Assembly (NCBI GenBank): GCA_028824015.1
Contig: JAPPFC010000048.1
Span: 66,675-130,674 of the forward strand
DNA from: a bacterium
GTDB taxonomy: Bacteria; Actinomycetota; Acidimicrobiia; Spongiisociales; ZC4RG35
Reading direction: 5' to 3'
DNA length: 64,000 nucleotides
A program made the position numbers and the translations under genes. Shown here in pieces: positions 18,594-27,634 of this stretch. How positions within the stretch are numbered: the stretch's first letter is position 1; every line of letters begins with the position of its first letter. Under the pieces are notes generated by a model that ran no database searches, was not told the DNA's origin, and saw nothing but the letters and a program-made list of their open reading frames with translations.

Positions 18594-18729
18594 GTGGAGT
18601 GGCTGGTGTCCCAGTTCGTAGGTGGAGATGAGCAGTACCCGCAGGGTGTGGAATCCTTTCTTCCCAAGCTCCGACGTCTGCCAATGCGACCGGAGATTCC
18701 GCTAATCGGGGGTAGTCTTCCCGGTAACG

Positions 18730-21450
18730 ATGACCTACTGGAAAGACTACAGCCTCTCATACGTGGACGGCTTCGTACACCAGCACCAGGACGCCGATCC
18801 CCAGGAGACCGCGGAGTGGATCGAGTCGCTCGACGCGGTGGTGGAGGAGGGAGGAACGGAGCGAGGGGAGTTCCTCCTCACCAAGCTAATGGACCGAGCC
18901 CGTCAGAAGGGCATGTCCGCTCCGGGCTCGATCAGCACCCCCTACATAAACACCATCCCGCCCGAGGAGGAACCGGCCTATCCGGGCGACCTGTTAATGG
19001 AGAAGAGGATCCGCCGTTTCATTCGCTGGAACGCGGCGGTGATGGTCATCAAGGCCAACTACACCGAAAAGGGCATCGGCGGGCATCTTTCCACCTTCGC
19101 CTCGTCGGCGCTGCTCTATGAAATAGGGTTCAACCACTTCTTCCGGGGAAAGGAAGAAGGCCAACCGGGAGACGCCATCTACATCCAGGGGCACGCCGCC
19201 CCGGGAACTTACGCCCGGGCCTTCCTGGAACGTCGCCTCGATGAGCACCATCTCGACAATTTCCGCATGGAGATCGACGGCGGGGGGCTCTCGTCATACC
19301 CCCATCCCAGGCTGATGCCCGAGTTCTGGGAGTACCCGACCGTCTCCATGGGACTCGGCCCGATCAACTCCATCTATCACGCCCGTTTCAACAAATACCT
19401 CCACAACCGGGGCCTGGACAACACCGAGGACAGCCGGGTGTGGTGCTTCGTGGGCGATGGGGAGTGTGACGAGCCCGAGGCCCTGGGCTCCATCTCCCTG
19501 GCGGCTCGGGAGGGTCTGGACAACCTGATATGGGTGGTCAACTGCAACCTTCAGCGACTGGACGGCCCGGTCCGGGGCAATGGCAAGATCATCCAGGAGT
19601 TGGAGGCGATCTTCCGGGGAGCGGGTTGGAACGTGATAAAGGTGGTGTGGGGATCGGGTTGGGATCCATTGTTGGCGGGGGACCATGACGGGGCGTTGGT
19701 GGACGTGATGCACCGGACCCTCGACGGCGAGTACCAGCGCTACAAGGCCGAGAGCGGAGCGTATGTGCGAGAGCACTTCTTCGGAAAAGACCCCCGCACC
19801 CTGGAGATGGCCAAGGTACTGAGCGACCGAGACATCTGGGAACTGCGCCGGGGAGGTCACGACCCTCACAAGGTGTATGCCGCCTATGAAGCGGCCACCC
19901 GCGCTTCGGGAGCCCCCACGGTGATACTGACCAAGACCATCAAAGGCTGGACCCTGGGACCGGACGTGGAGGGAAGGAACGCAACCCACCAGATCAAGCA
20001 ACTCACCAACCAGCAACTCATGCAACTCCGCGATCGACTCGAGTTGCGCCAGGAAATCCCCGACGCGGCCTTCGAGGGAGATCTCGACCCCCCCTACTAC
20101 CGGCCGCCCACCTCCTCTCCCGAATACCAATACCTGATGGAGAGCCGCAAACGCCTGGGGGGCTGGCTTCCCAGCCGGGTGGTCCGGGTCCGAAAGCCCC
20201 TCACCCTCCCTCCTCCCGAGACCTTCGACGTGCTCAACCAGGGCAGCGGCAAGGTGGAGGTCTCCACCACCACGGCCTTCGTGAGACTGCTCAGAAACCT
20301 GTGCCGTGTGCCCGAGTTCGGACCGCGGGTGGTGCCGATAGTCCCCGACGAGGCCCGCACATTCGGCATGGATCCCCTCTTCCGGGAACTCGGCATCTAC
20401 GCGTCGCGCGGCCAACTTTACGAGCCGGTGGACGCGGCCATGATCCTGGCCTACCTGGAGAGAAAGGACGGGCAACTCCTCGAGGAGGGAATCACCGAGG
20501 CAGGCTCGCTCGCCTCCTGGACGGCCGCCGCCACCTGCTACGCCAATCGGGGAATCCCGATGATCCCCTTCTTCATCTTCTACTCCATGTTCGGATTCCA
20601 GAGGGTAGGCGACATGATCTGGGCCGCCGCCGACGCTCGGGCGCGCGGGTTCCTCCTGGGCGCCACCGCCGGGCGCACCACGCTGATGGGCGAGGGCCTC
20701 CAACACCAGGACGGCCACAGCCTGCTGCTCTCCACCACCGTCCCTTCCATGAGAAGCTACGACCCTGCCTTCGCCTACGAGTTGGGTGTGATCGTCGAGG
20801 ACGGCATCCGGCGGATGTACCAGGAGAACGAGGACATCTCCTACTACCTGACCGTGTACAACGAGAACTACCACCATCCCTCCAAACCCACCGGCGTGGA
20901 CGGGGGCATCCTGGCCGGGCTCTACCGTTGGGCCCCCTCCCCCGAGGGCGTGTCAAAGCAGGGCTCCATCCTCTTCTCGGGATCGACCGTGGGCGCCGCA
21001 TTGGAGGCCCAGCAGGAGTTGGCCGAACACTACGGGATCGGAGTGGAACTGTGGTCGGCCACCTCCTACCAGGCCCTGCGCACCGAGGCGATGGAAGTGG
21101 AACGCTGGAACCTGCTCCATCCCAACCGACGTCCGAGGGAGCCGTACGTGACCCGGAGACTGGCGGCGGCGGGAGAGGTGATCACCGCGGTCACAGACTT
21201 CATGCGCGCCGTGCCGGACCAGATCTCGAGATACGTTCCAGCCCGATACGTCACCCTGGGCGCCGACGGCTTCGGACGCTCAGACACCCGCAAAAAGCTC
21301 CGGCGGTTCTTCGAAATCGACGCCGGCTACCTGGTGGTGAGCGTCCTGTCCGCCCTCGCCAACAGGGAGTTGCTGGCGCCATCGGTGGTGACCGAGGCGA
21401 TCAAGCGCTACTGGATCGATCCCGAGTTGGAGCCTTCCTGGAAGCGCTGA
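18730..21450 (+). CDS. aceE: Pyruvate dehydrogenase E1 component (homodimeric type)
   Basis: 906 aa; RRFIRWNAAVMVIKAN, GGHLSTFASSALLYEIGFNHFFRG, GDGECDEPEALGSI, TKTIKGWTLGPDVEGRNATHQIKQL, LQHQDGHSLLLSTTVPS. Confidence 0.95.
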   Translation: MTYWKDYSLSYVDGFVHQHQDADPQETAEWIESLDAVVEEGGTERGEFLLTKLMDRARQKGMSAPGSISTPYINTIPPEEEPAYPGDLLMEKRIRRFIRWNAAVMVIKANYTEKGIGGHLSTFASSALLYEIGFNHFFRGKEEGQPGDAIYIQGHAAPGTYARAFLERRLDEHHLDNFRMEIDGGGLSSYPHPRLMPEFWEYPTVSMGLGPINSIYHARFNKYLHNRGLDNTEDSRVWCFVGDGECDEPEALGSISLAAREGLDNLIWVVNCNLQRLDGPVRGNGKIIQELEAIFRGAGWNVIKVVWGSGWDPLLAGDHDGALVDVMHRTLDGEYQRYKAESGAYVREHFFGKDPRTLEMAKVLSDRDIWELRRGGHDPHKVYAAYEAATRASGAPTVILTKTIKGWTLGPDVEGRNATHQIKQLTNQQLMQLRDRLELRQEIPDAAFEGDLDPPYYRPPTSSPEYQYLMESRKRLGGWLPSRVVRVRKPLTLPPPETFDVLNQGSGKVEVSTTTAFVRLLRNLCRVPEFGPRVVPIVPDEARTFGMDPLFRELGIYASRGQLYEPVDAAMILAYLERKDGQLLEEGITEAGSLASWTAAATCYANRGIPMIPFFIFYSMFGFQRVGDMIWAAADARARGFLLGATAGRTTLMGEGLQHQDGHSLLLSTTVPSMRSYDPAFAYELGVIVEDGIRRMYQENEDISYYLTVYNENYHHPSKPTGVDGGILAGLYRWAPSPEGVSKQGSILFSGSTVGAALEAQQELAEHYGIGVELWSATSYQALRTEAMEVERWNLLHPNRRPREPYVTRRLAAAGEVITAVTDFMRAVPDQISRYVPARYVTLGADGFGRSDTRKKLRRFFEIDAGYLVVSVLSALANRELLAPSVVTEAIKRYWIDPELEPSWKR

Positions 21451-21480
21451 TCAAGGAACCGGACAACCCATCCGGAATCT

Positions 21481-22035
21481 CTACCCGGAGCCGGAGAAGA
21501 GTCCTTTGATCCGGGAACCGAGGGTCTGGAAGAACAGCTGGAGTCCCTTTACCTCCCCCGCTTCCACCTGGGCGGCTTCCTCGACGGTGACCGCGCTGAG
21601 CTTTCCCTCCAAACACTCGGCGAACTCGCCGATCAGCCGGTTGGAGATCTCCTTGATGAGCCCGCTCCGCCCGAACTGGGCCACTGCGCCGGCCAGAGAC
21701 ACGTTGGCCTCGATTCTCACGCCGGTGCCGCCCTCCGTCTCCCGCAGCTGATACTCCACGGTCATCCGGCCTCTACTCCCTCCCCGCCGGTCCACACCCT
21801 TTCCGGTGATGGTGGCAGACCGGGCATCCGGGTCCGGCTCGATCGTGGCCTCACCGTCGAAGTTGGCGCTGAGCGGCCCGAGCTTCACCGAGATCTTGCC
21901 GGCGTACACGCCGTCGCCCTTGTCCTCGGTTAGCTCTGCTCCGGGCATGCACTGGACCACCGACGGGATGTCCTGGAAGAAATCCCAGACCATCGAGAGG
22001 GGCTTGGCTACTTCAATTTCATGTTCGATCTTCAT
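21481..22035 (-). CDS. CoxG-like SRPBCC family protein
   Basis: MKIEHEIEVAKPLSMVWDFFQDIPSVVQCMPGAEL...GKISVKLGPLSANFDGEATIEPDPDARSATITGKGVDRRGGSRGRMTVEYQL. Start ATG at 22035. Confidence 0.87.
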   Translation of the reverse strand: MKIEHEIEVAKPLSMVWDFFQDIPSVVQCMPGAELTEDKGDGVYAGKISVKLGPLSANFDGEATIEPDPDARSATITGKGVDRRGGSRGRMTVEYQLRETEGGTGVRIEANVSLAGAVAQFGRSGLIKEISNRLIGEFAECLEGKLSAVTVEEAAQVEAGEVKGLQLFFQTLGSRIKGLFSGSG

Positions 22036-22096
22036 TTGGGGCTCCTCTGGCTCCTGAACCGGCCTCGGTTGCTGGATTGAAAGAATGTGGAGGCAA

Positions 22097-23188
22097 TCAG
22101 TTTCGGCGAGATAATACCGGACCCTTCCGGTCCCGCAGATAGCCGCCGGATTGACGGCGCCGCACAGCCAGTATCTCCGCCATGATCGCCCATGCGATCT
22201 CCTTGGGTCCCTCGGCGCCGATGTCCAGACCGGCCGGTCCGTACATCTTGGCGAGGTCTTCGGTGGATGGAGGTGATCCCGACTCCTCCAGATCGCCAAT
22301 CAGACGCTCAAGTCGTGCGCCGGGTCCCAGCGCTCCTATGTAGGGCACGTCACTGCCCAGGACAGACCGCAGGTAATCGAGATCCCGCAGATAATTGTGG
22401 CTCATCACCACCACGTAGGTGCGCCGGTCAAGGCTTATCTCCGAGCCCAACCGGGAAGCATGCGCCGGCACCAGGTGGGCGGAGGGAAAACGCTCGGGGG
22501 TGAGCAGGCCTTCCCGCTCGTCGCTCACCACCACCTCGAATCCCAGCTCGGCCGCGTAGTGGGCCACGGGATCGGCGTCATGGCCCGCCCCGCAGATCAG
22601 GAGCCTGGAGGGGGCGCCCAACGCCTCCACCATCATCCGCCGACCTTGGGGAGCGCTGACATGGGAACTGCCCTCGGCGATGGCTTCCCGAGCCATTGAG
22701 ACAGCCTGAGGTTCCAGGGATGAATCCGACAGGGAACCGCCCTGCACACCGTCGGTCCGCACGTACAACTTGGCGAACCGGGGCCCGAACAGCTCGTGCA
22801 CCACTGCCAGTGGGCGCCCGTGGGTGCGGGAGGATGCGACTTGCTCAGCCCACTCCCGGGCATCGGCCGCCGGGACCACCAGCAACTCCGTGGCGCCGTT
22901 GCACCCGATCCCCCATCCCCAGATCGCCTCATCGTCGGCGGTCAGGTCGAATTCCACCAGTCGGGGGGCACCTGAGGCCAGTACCTCTTCCACCACCCGG
23001 TGCAGGTCCTGATCCAGGCAGCCGCCGGACACGGTCCCCACCGAGTAGCCGTCCTCGGCCACGAGTTGGCGGGCGCCAAGCTGCCGGTAGGTGGATCCCC
23101 TCACACCGACCACCGTGGCCATAGCAAACCGCTTCTTCGCCCGACCCCAATCCAGGGCGGTCTGCAGGATGGTTTCCAGATCCGACAT
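22097..23188 (-). CDS. XdhC/CoxI family Mo-hydroxylase maturation protein
   Basis: ATVVGVRGSTYRQLGARQLVAEDGYSVGTVSGGCLDQDL; LLICGAGHDADPVAHYAAELGFEVVVSDER; VVVMSHNYLRDLDYLRSVLGSDVPYIGALGP. Confidence 0.9.
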   Translation of the reverse strand: MSDLETILQTALDWGRAKKRFAMATVVGVRGSTYRQLGARQLVAEDGYSVGTVSGGCLDQDLHRVVEEVLASGAPRLVEFDLTADDEAIWGWGIGCNGATELLVVPAADAREWAEQVASSRTHGRPLAVVHELFGPRFAKLYVRTDGVQGGSLSDSSLEPQAVSMAREAIAEGSSHVSAPQGRRMMVEALGAPSRLLICGAGHDADPVAHYAAELGFEVVVSDEREGLLTPERFPSAHLVPAHASRLGSEISLDRRTYVVVMSHNYLRDLDYLRSVLGSDVPYIGALGPGARLERLIGDLEESGSPPSTEDLAKMYGPAGLDIGAEGPKEIAWAIMAEILAVRRRQSGGYLRDRKGPVLSRRN

Positions 23189-23264
23189 GTCCGTCAGAGG
23201 ATAGAGAATCTCCGGCCCGCCCCCCGACACCGGCGGCCGGTCAGGCGATCCCTCCGCCGGTTCC

Positions 23265-24437
23265 CTAGATGACCTTGATCAAGGGGACAGTCTGTCCGGG
23301 CGCCACTTCGTCGGTGGGGGCCATTCCCCGATCGCTTCGCACCGAGTCGATCTGGTCGAAGACCCTGTCCATTGCCTGATAGCGCTTCCCGGTGATCTCG
23401 TCCACCTTCTTGTCGGCGTTCTTGATGTGGGTCCGGAGCACCTCGATCACTTTCTGGGTGTCCATCCACTCCCTCTTCACCAGGTTGAAGATCTCCAGCA
23501 CCTCGTCGCCGGCCTTCTCCAGCGCGAACGCCGCATTGGCTTCCCTCACCAGGGTTAGGACCGCGAAGAGGTTGGAGGGACTGCAGAGCATCACCCCGTT
23601 CTCGAACGCGAAGTCCAACAACCCGGCGTCGCTCTCCCAGATGAAGGCATAGATCGATTCGAGCGGGATGAACATCAGCACCATCCCGGCGTCTCCGTAG
23701 GACTTGGCGGAGAGAGCCTTCACATGCCCTCGCACCGCACGGAGGAACTCCCGACGGTGTTTCTCCTTCTCCGCTTCGGGCGCCTCCCGGTAGCTCCGGT
23801 AGGAGTCGAATGGGAGCTTGGAGTCCATGCACAGCAACTGGCCCTTGGGAAGAGAAAAGGAGAAGTCCGGTATCTCCCCGCCGGGGAGCCGCTTTCTCAC
23901 CTCGTAAGAGAGGCCCTCCTTCATACCCATCGCCCGGAGGATGTCCTCGGCCACCTTCTCCCCCCAGCTTCCCTTCTGGCCCGGAGAACTGAGCATGTGG
24001 GTGAGCGACTCGGTGGTCCCCCCCAGCTTGGCCAGGGTCTCGTTCACCTGACCGAACTGCTCGGACCAGTTACCCTGCCGGGAGGCGAGGTCCCGTTGCA
24101 TTCTCTCCATACGGACTCCGATTTGTTGGGCGGTGCGATCGAAGGTTTGCTGCTGCTGCGAGACGAGTTCGGCGCTGGACCGCGCCTGTGTCTCCAACTC
24201 GGCCTTGGCCATCCGGGCCGCCTCCGCCGCAGCCGCGGTTGCGGTCCTCGCCGACAGGGCTTCGGCTTGAAGTTCCCGTGCCTGCTGGTCGCGGTCCAGC
24301 GCTGCGAGGATCGCCTCCAAGGCGCTTTCGGATTGATCCTGAAGCTGTGTCTCCCGCTGGTGACGACGACGCTGGGCGATATTCCAAACCAACAACAGAG
24401 CCACCACAATCAAAACGATGATGATCAAAATGTCCAT
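23265..24437 (-). CDS. rmuC: DNA recombination protein RmuC homologue
   Basis: N-terminal TM plus coiled coil, then GSWGEKVAEDILRAMGMKEGLSYEVRKRLPGGEIPDFSFSLPKGQLLCMDSKLPFDSYRSY...MFIPLESIYAFIWE. Confidence 0.92.
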   Translation of the reverse strand: MDILIIIVLIVVALLLVWNIAQRRRHQRETQLQDQSESALEAILAALDRDQQARELQAEALSARTATAAAAEAARMAKAELETQARSSAELVSQQQQTFDRTAQQIGVRMERMQRDLASRQGNWSEQFGQVNETLAKLGGTTESLTHMLSSPGQKGSWGEKVAEDILRAMGMKEGLSYEVRKRLPGGEIPDFSFSLPKGQLLCMDSKLPFDSYRSYREAPEAEKEKHRREFLRAVRGHVKALSAKSYGDAGMVLMFIPLESIYAFIWESDAGLLDFAFENGVMLCSPSNLFAVLTLVREANAAFALEKAGDEVLEIFNLVKREWMDTQKVIEVLRTHIKNADKKVDEITGKRYQAMDRVFDQIDSVRSDRGMAPTDEVAPGQTVPLIKVI

Positions 24438-24509
24438 GCCCCAAGTATGAAGAGGAGGTGTGACAAAACCCGGTATTGGAGGAGTAGCGACCCTCACCAA
24501 CCGTCTTTT

Positions 24510-24998
24510 CTAGTGAACCGTGTCCCCCGCCAGCAGGTCGAGGGCATGGGGAAGAACCCCCAGCACCGGTTCGAGATTCTCCACCGCCCCCTTGGGACTG
24601 CCCGGTAGGTTGATTATCAGCGTCGATCCCCGGGCGCCCACCACGGCCCTGGAGAGGGCGGCCATGGGAGTAACCGCCAGGCCGGCGGCCATCATCATCT
24701 GGGAAAGGCCGGGGACCTCCCGGTCGATCACCCGGCGGGTGGCCTCGGGGGTCACGTCGCGGGGCCCCAGCCCGGTCCCACCCGTCGTCACCACCAGGTC
24801 CACCTCCTCACAGGCTTCGACCAGCGCCGCCACGATCAACTCTTCGGTGTCCTCCACAGCCCTCCGCACCCGGATCTCATATCCGGCTTCCCCCAGCATC
24901 CCCGACAGCACGTCCCCGGAGCGGTCCTGGCGGGTGCCGGCGATCACCCCGTCGCTGAGAGTGATCACCGCCGCTCTCCATACCTTGTCCCGGGCCAT
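24510..24998 (-). CDS. mogA: Molybdopterin adenylyltransferase / MoaB-Mog family
   Basis: AAVITLSDGVIAGTRQDRSGDVLSGMLGEAGYEI...DLVVTTGGTGLGPRDVTPEATRRVIDREVPGLSQMM...LIINLPGSPKGAVENLEPVLGVLPHALDLLAG. Confidence 0.92.
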   Translation of the reverse strand: MARDKVWRAAVITLSDGVIAGTRQDRSGDVLSGMLGEAGYEIRVRRAVEDTEELIVAALVEACEEVDLVVTTGGTGLGPRDVTPEATRRVIDREVPGLSQMMMAAGLAVTPMAALSRAVVGARGSTLIINLPGSPKGAVENLEPVLGVLPHALDLLAGDTVH

Positions 24999-25036
24999 CG
25001 GATTCGAGTTTACCCGGCGGTGATAACCTCCCCGAT

Positions 25037-25894
25037 TTGATGGAGATCCCTCCCGCCCCCTACCTACCCACCTCCGACCCCGAGGTGGTGGATTCGACGC
25101 CCCTCTCCCGATCCGGCTGGTACAAGGACGGACAACACGGCGGTCTGGTGGCCGGACTCCTGGCCCGGGCGATGGAGGCCGTCCCCACCCTGACGCCCAT
25201 GGAGGTCGCCCGCCTGACCGTTGACATCTTCCGGGTGGTCCCCACCGTCCCCCTGCGGGTCACAACCTCCGTCCTTCGGGAGGGAAAACGCATCCAGTTG
25301 GTGCGAGCATATCTCAGCGCCGGAGACACCCAGGTCGCTCAGGCCACCGCCATGCGGCTCCGGGTCGCCGACCGGCCCCCGCCGGAAGCAGCTCTGCCCG
25401 ATCAGGCGCTGCTTCCCGCTCCGGTGGCCGAGGCTTCGCCGGTCGACATGGAACGGGTGGGGGTGGGCGTCGGGGGGCGGCCGTATTTCCATCGGCACGG
25501 CGTGGAGATGCGCCAGGTGGAGGGGGAGTACGACCGGGCAGGTCCGGGAGCGGTGTGGATGAGAATCCTCACTCCCCTGGTGGCCGGGGAAAGGCTGACG
25601 CCCCTGCTCCGGGCGGTGATCAGCTCCGACCACGGAAACGGGGTCAGCTCGGTTCTGCCGACTTCCTGGGTGTTCATGAACGCCGATCTGAACGTCCACC
25701 TCCTGCGGATGCCGGGTGGAGAGTGGGTGGGCCTCCGCTCGGTGTCCTGGTTCGCCGACCTGGGAAGGGGGGTGGCGCACTCCCAGTTGTTCGACGCCGT
25801 CGGCGGGATCGGCAGGTCGGTGCAGACCCTCTTCGCCGACTACCGCACCTGCCTGCCGGGGACCATGGCGCCTCCCGACTTCTCCCAGGACTAG
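25037..25894 (+). CDS. Thioesterase family protein
   Basis: SGWYKDGQHGGLVAGLLARAMEAVP...VARLTVDIFRVVPTVPLRVTTSVLREGKRIQLVRAYLSAGDTQVAQATAMRLR: acyl-CoA thioesterase-like tandem hotdog. Confidence 0.8.
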   Translation: MMEIPPAPYLPTSDPEVVDSTPLSRSGWYKDGQHGGLVAGLLARAMEAVPTLTPMEVARLTVDIFRVVPTVPLRVTTSVLREGKRIQLVRAYLSAGDTQVAQATAMRLRVADRPPPEAALPDQALLPAPVAEASPVDMERVGVGVGGRPYFHRHGVEMRQVEGEYDRAGPGAVWMRILTPLVAGERLTPLLRAVISSDHGNGVSSVLPTSWVFMNADLNVHLLRMPGGEWVGLRSVSWFADLGRGVAHSQLFDAVGGIGRSVQTLFADYRTCLPGTMAPPDFSQD

Positions 25895-25940
25895 AACCGA
25901 CACCGGGATACCAGCCGTGTCCGGCCGGTGAGGGTCCCTG

Positions 25941-26177
25941 CTACTGCTCCTCCTCGAGGGCGGCTTTCACCGACTCCAGGACGTCGTTCACCTGCAACGA
26001 GACGTCGTCTAGTCGTTGGCGGCAGAAGCGGATGAGATTGCCGGCCCGCTCCACCTTTTCGGCCATGGCCTCCAGGTCCACCTCGCTTCCCCGGAGATAG
26101 TCGAGTATCTCCTCCAGTTCGGCCAGTCCCTCCGCGTAGCTCCGGGGCGTCTTCGGAGGAGGCGGGGATTCACTCAT
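25941..26177 (-). CDS. xseB: Exodeoxyribonuclease VII small subunit
   Basis: YAEGLAELEEILDYLRGSEVDLEAMAEKVERAGNLIRFCRQRL; overlaps xseA end by 8 bp. Confidence 0.93.
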   Translation of the reverse strand: MSESPPPPKTPRSYAEGLAELEEILDYLRGSEVDLEAMAEKVERAGNLIRFCRQRLDDVSLQVNDVLESVKAALEEEQ

Positions 26178-27561
26178 GGCTTGTCACTCCTTCGGCGTTG
26201 GGAGACGGCGGGACGGCTTCGGTGTCCAATACCCTGCTGATCACCGTACCATCCGACAGCCAGGTCTCGATGGTCTCGTCTTGATCCACCCCGGTGATGG
26301 AACTGATGACTCCCCCTCCCACACGGCGGGTGATCGACCAGCCCCTCGCCAGGTTCCGCCGCGGATCATAGGCCTCGGTGACCGTCACGGCCGTGTCGAT
26401 GCGGGCGTGCTCCCTTCTCAGACTCAGGCCGGTTTCGCGCGCCAGCGAGGCATGACGAGAATGAAGTATCCCGCCGGCCCGGTCCAGGAGGGGCCGGACC
26501 TGGGCCGGCAACAGTTCGCCGGAGCGGTGGAGACGCCGACGGAAGCGGGCCACAGTTCCCTCCACGGCCGCGGCCAACTCGGAGGGAGAGCGGTCCAGCA
26601 GCCGTCGATGACGCATCACCACCGACCCGGCCGTCTCGGCCAGCCTCCTTCCAACCGAGTCGACCCGCCGCAGATAGAGGCGGTTCCGGTTTACCAGCCA
26701 GGAGGCGCAGGCGGTGGGGGTCTTCTCGGAGCGATGGGCGACCAGGTCGGAGACGGTCCGGTCCAACTCGTGGCCGATGCCGGTTATGACGGGCACCGGG
26801 CAGCGGGCGATCGCCCGAGCCACCTCCTCGTGGTCGAACACCGCCAGGTCGGTGGTGGACCCGCCTCCCCGGACGATGCAGATGATGTCCGGGCCGAGTT
26901 CGCAGAGCCGCCCGATCGCCTCGATGAGCGAAGCCCGGGCCGCGTCACCCTGAACGCCGGAGTGATGGAACGCCACCCGCCATCCCAATCCGCTCTCGTC
27001 GAGAGTGGCAAGAAAATCGGCATGCGCCCTGCTCCCTTCGCTGGTGATCAGGCCCAGGAGGTGAGGAGCCGCGGAGAGGCGGAGACTCCGGTTGTGCTCG
27101 AAGACCCCCTCGTTCTTCAGAGCCGCCACCACCCGTTCTCTCTCCTTCTTCCACCTGCTCAGGGTGTAGTGGGGATCAACCTCGTGGATCTGGAGGGTCA
27201 ACCTGCCCTGGGGCCGGTAGAAGTCCACCCCCACCTTCACCTTTATCTCGTCCCCGTCCGACACCCTCCCCCACTTCGCCCTTCGGAGCGCCTGGTTGAT
27301 CTCCACCCGGCGGCTCTCCCATATCACCGCATGCAACAAGGTCTGCTCATCGCCGGAGTCCTCGGAGGCTCGTTCCATCAGATCCAGATAGATGTGTCCG
27401 GCATTGGACCTGGTGAGGTTGGCCACCTCTCCAGTGACCCATACCAGGGAAGGAAAGGCGCCGTCCAAGGCTCCTTTTATGCGTCCGGCCAACTCTTCCA
27501 CGGTGAACGTCGTCCCTCCGGCGGAGGCGCCGCCGGAGGTCGGGGGAGAGTGCATGCTCAC
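26170..27561 (-). CDS. xseA: Exodeoxyribonuclease VII large subunit
   Basis: OB-fold start FTVEELAGRIKGALDGAFPSLVWVTGEVANLTRSNAGHIYLDL; IVRGGGSTTDLAVFDHEEVARAIARCPVPVITGIGHELDRTVSDLVAHRSEKTPTACA. Confidence 0.96.
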   Translation of the reverse strand: MSMHSPPTSGGASAGGTTFTVEELAGRIKGALDGAFPSLVWVTGEVANLTRSNAGHIYLDLMERASEDSGDEQTLLHAVIWESRRVEINQALRRAKWGRVSDGDEIKVKVGVDFYRPQGRLTLQIHEVDPHYTLSRWKKERERVVAALKNEGVFEHNRSLRLSAAPHLLGLITSEGSRAHADFLATLDESGLGWRVAFHHSGVQGDAARASLIEAIGRLCELGPDIICIVRGGGSTTDLAVFDHEEVARAIARCPVPVITGIGHELDRTVSDLVAHRSEKTPTACASWLVNRNRLYLRRVDSVGRRLAETAGSVVMRHRRLLDRSPSELAAAVEGTVARFRRRLHRSGELLPAQVRPLLDRAGGILHSRHASLARETGLSLRREHARIDTAVTVTEAYDPRRNLARGWSITRRVGGGVISSITGVDQDETIETWLSDGTVISRVLDTEAVPPSPNAEGVTSHE

Positions 27562-27634
27562 GTCGCGGATCCGGATGGGGTGTGTCGAATAAGGGAATAA
27601 CTATAAGTTCCCCACAAGATTTAGACTCGCCACC

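Noticed and set aside
19294-20877. 527-aa minus-strand ORF
   Set aside because: Antisense to aceE; no domain and shadow-ORF composition.
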